Source of the DNA: JANXQG01 sp037147235
Lineage (GTDB): Bacteria > Planctomycetota > Planctomycetia > Pirellulales > Thermoguttaceae
Direction: 5' to 3'
NCBI GenBank assembly: GCA_037147235.1
Contig: JBAWVO010000168.1
Location: 1-14,138, forward strand
DNA length: 14,138 bases
The position numbers and the translations under genes are program-made. Below the pieces are notes generated by a model. It saw only the letters and a list, made by a program, of their open reading frames with translations. It was not told the origin of the DNA and did not search any database. This document shows, in pieces, positions 14,107-14,138 of the stretch (positions are counted from its first letter, which is position 1; every line of letters begins with the position of its first letter).

Positions 14107-14138
14107 GGTGGGGAGAGCGCAGCGAGCCCCACCAATTC
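14107..14138. repeat. Window-end inverted repeat
   Basis: GGTGGGG (14107-14113) pairs with CCCCACC (14127-14133) across 13 bases containing GCGCAGCG. The unit is cut by the window edge, and its right half recurs inverted at 9964-9986. It lies about 110 bp after the rhamnosidase stop and has no T-run, so it is more likely a dispersed repeat than a terminator. Confidence 0.65.

Noticed and set aside
14107..14133. Rho-independent terminator for the rhamnosidase gene
   Set aside because: The stem is good, but no T-run follows and the sequence is a repeat also found elsewhere in the window.

Overview
The window is GC-rich bacterial DNA and looks like an accessory, carbohydrate-related region of a planctomycete (Planctomycetota, probably a Pirellulales-type organism). 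This is inferred from the gene content: Tat-exported Gfo/Idh/MocA oxidoreductase, secreted HEAT-repeat protein, DUF2961/GH172, GH78 rhamnosidase and SASA esterase. Long intergenic spacers full of hairpin repeats fit the same picture. No rRNA, tRNA, CRISPR array, transposase or integrase was recognised.

Left part, minus strand (1-3940): a 5'-truncated DUF2961/GH172 glycosidase gene (85-927) lies just behind a complete secreted S41/PDZ processing peptidase (981-2606), which has a strong sigma70-like promoter (2726-2754). After about 500 bp without a recognisable gene comes an AT-richer island. It carries a Panacea (SocA-like) antitoxin-domain gene (3253-3819) and, 11 nt behind it, a 40-codon ORF that looks like the front half of a toxin-like partner (3119-3241). 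That ORF is too short to be found by ordinary gene callers.

Middle, plus strand (3970-9503): a Tat-exported protein resembling the L-fucose/arabinose isomerase fold (4045-5505); a 495-bp spacer with three perfect 12-bp palindromes and a 52-bp direct repeat; a Tat-exported Gfo/Idh/MocA oxidoreductase (6001-7287); and a secreted HEAT-repeat protein (7353-9503). The last two may form one transcription unit. A TACACT(N)AA element precedes all three genes.

Right part, plus strand (9504-14138): a 600-bp repeat mosaic made almost entirely of inverted repeats, then a compact two-gene unit. That unit is a SASA/SGNH carbohydrate esterase (10107-11216) and a full-length GH78 alpha-L-rhamnosidase (11256-13994). 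The window ends inside a repeat that also occurs, inverted, at 9964-9986.

Inferred job: the exported esterase and rhamnosidase would de-acetylate and trim rhamnose-containing polysaccharide. The two Tat-exported sugar-acting enzymes and the remnant GH172 fit the same theme of periplasmic glycan processing. The Panacea island is unrelated in function and looks acquired and partly decayed. The least described parts are the truncated Panacea partner, the exported isomerase-like enzyme and the repeat families.
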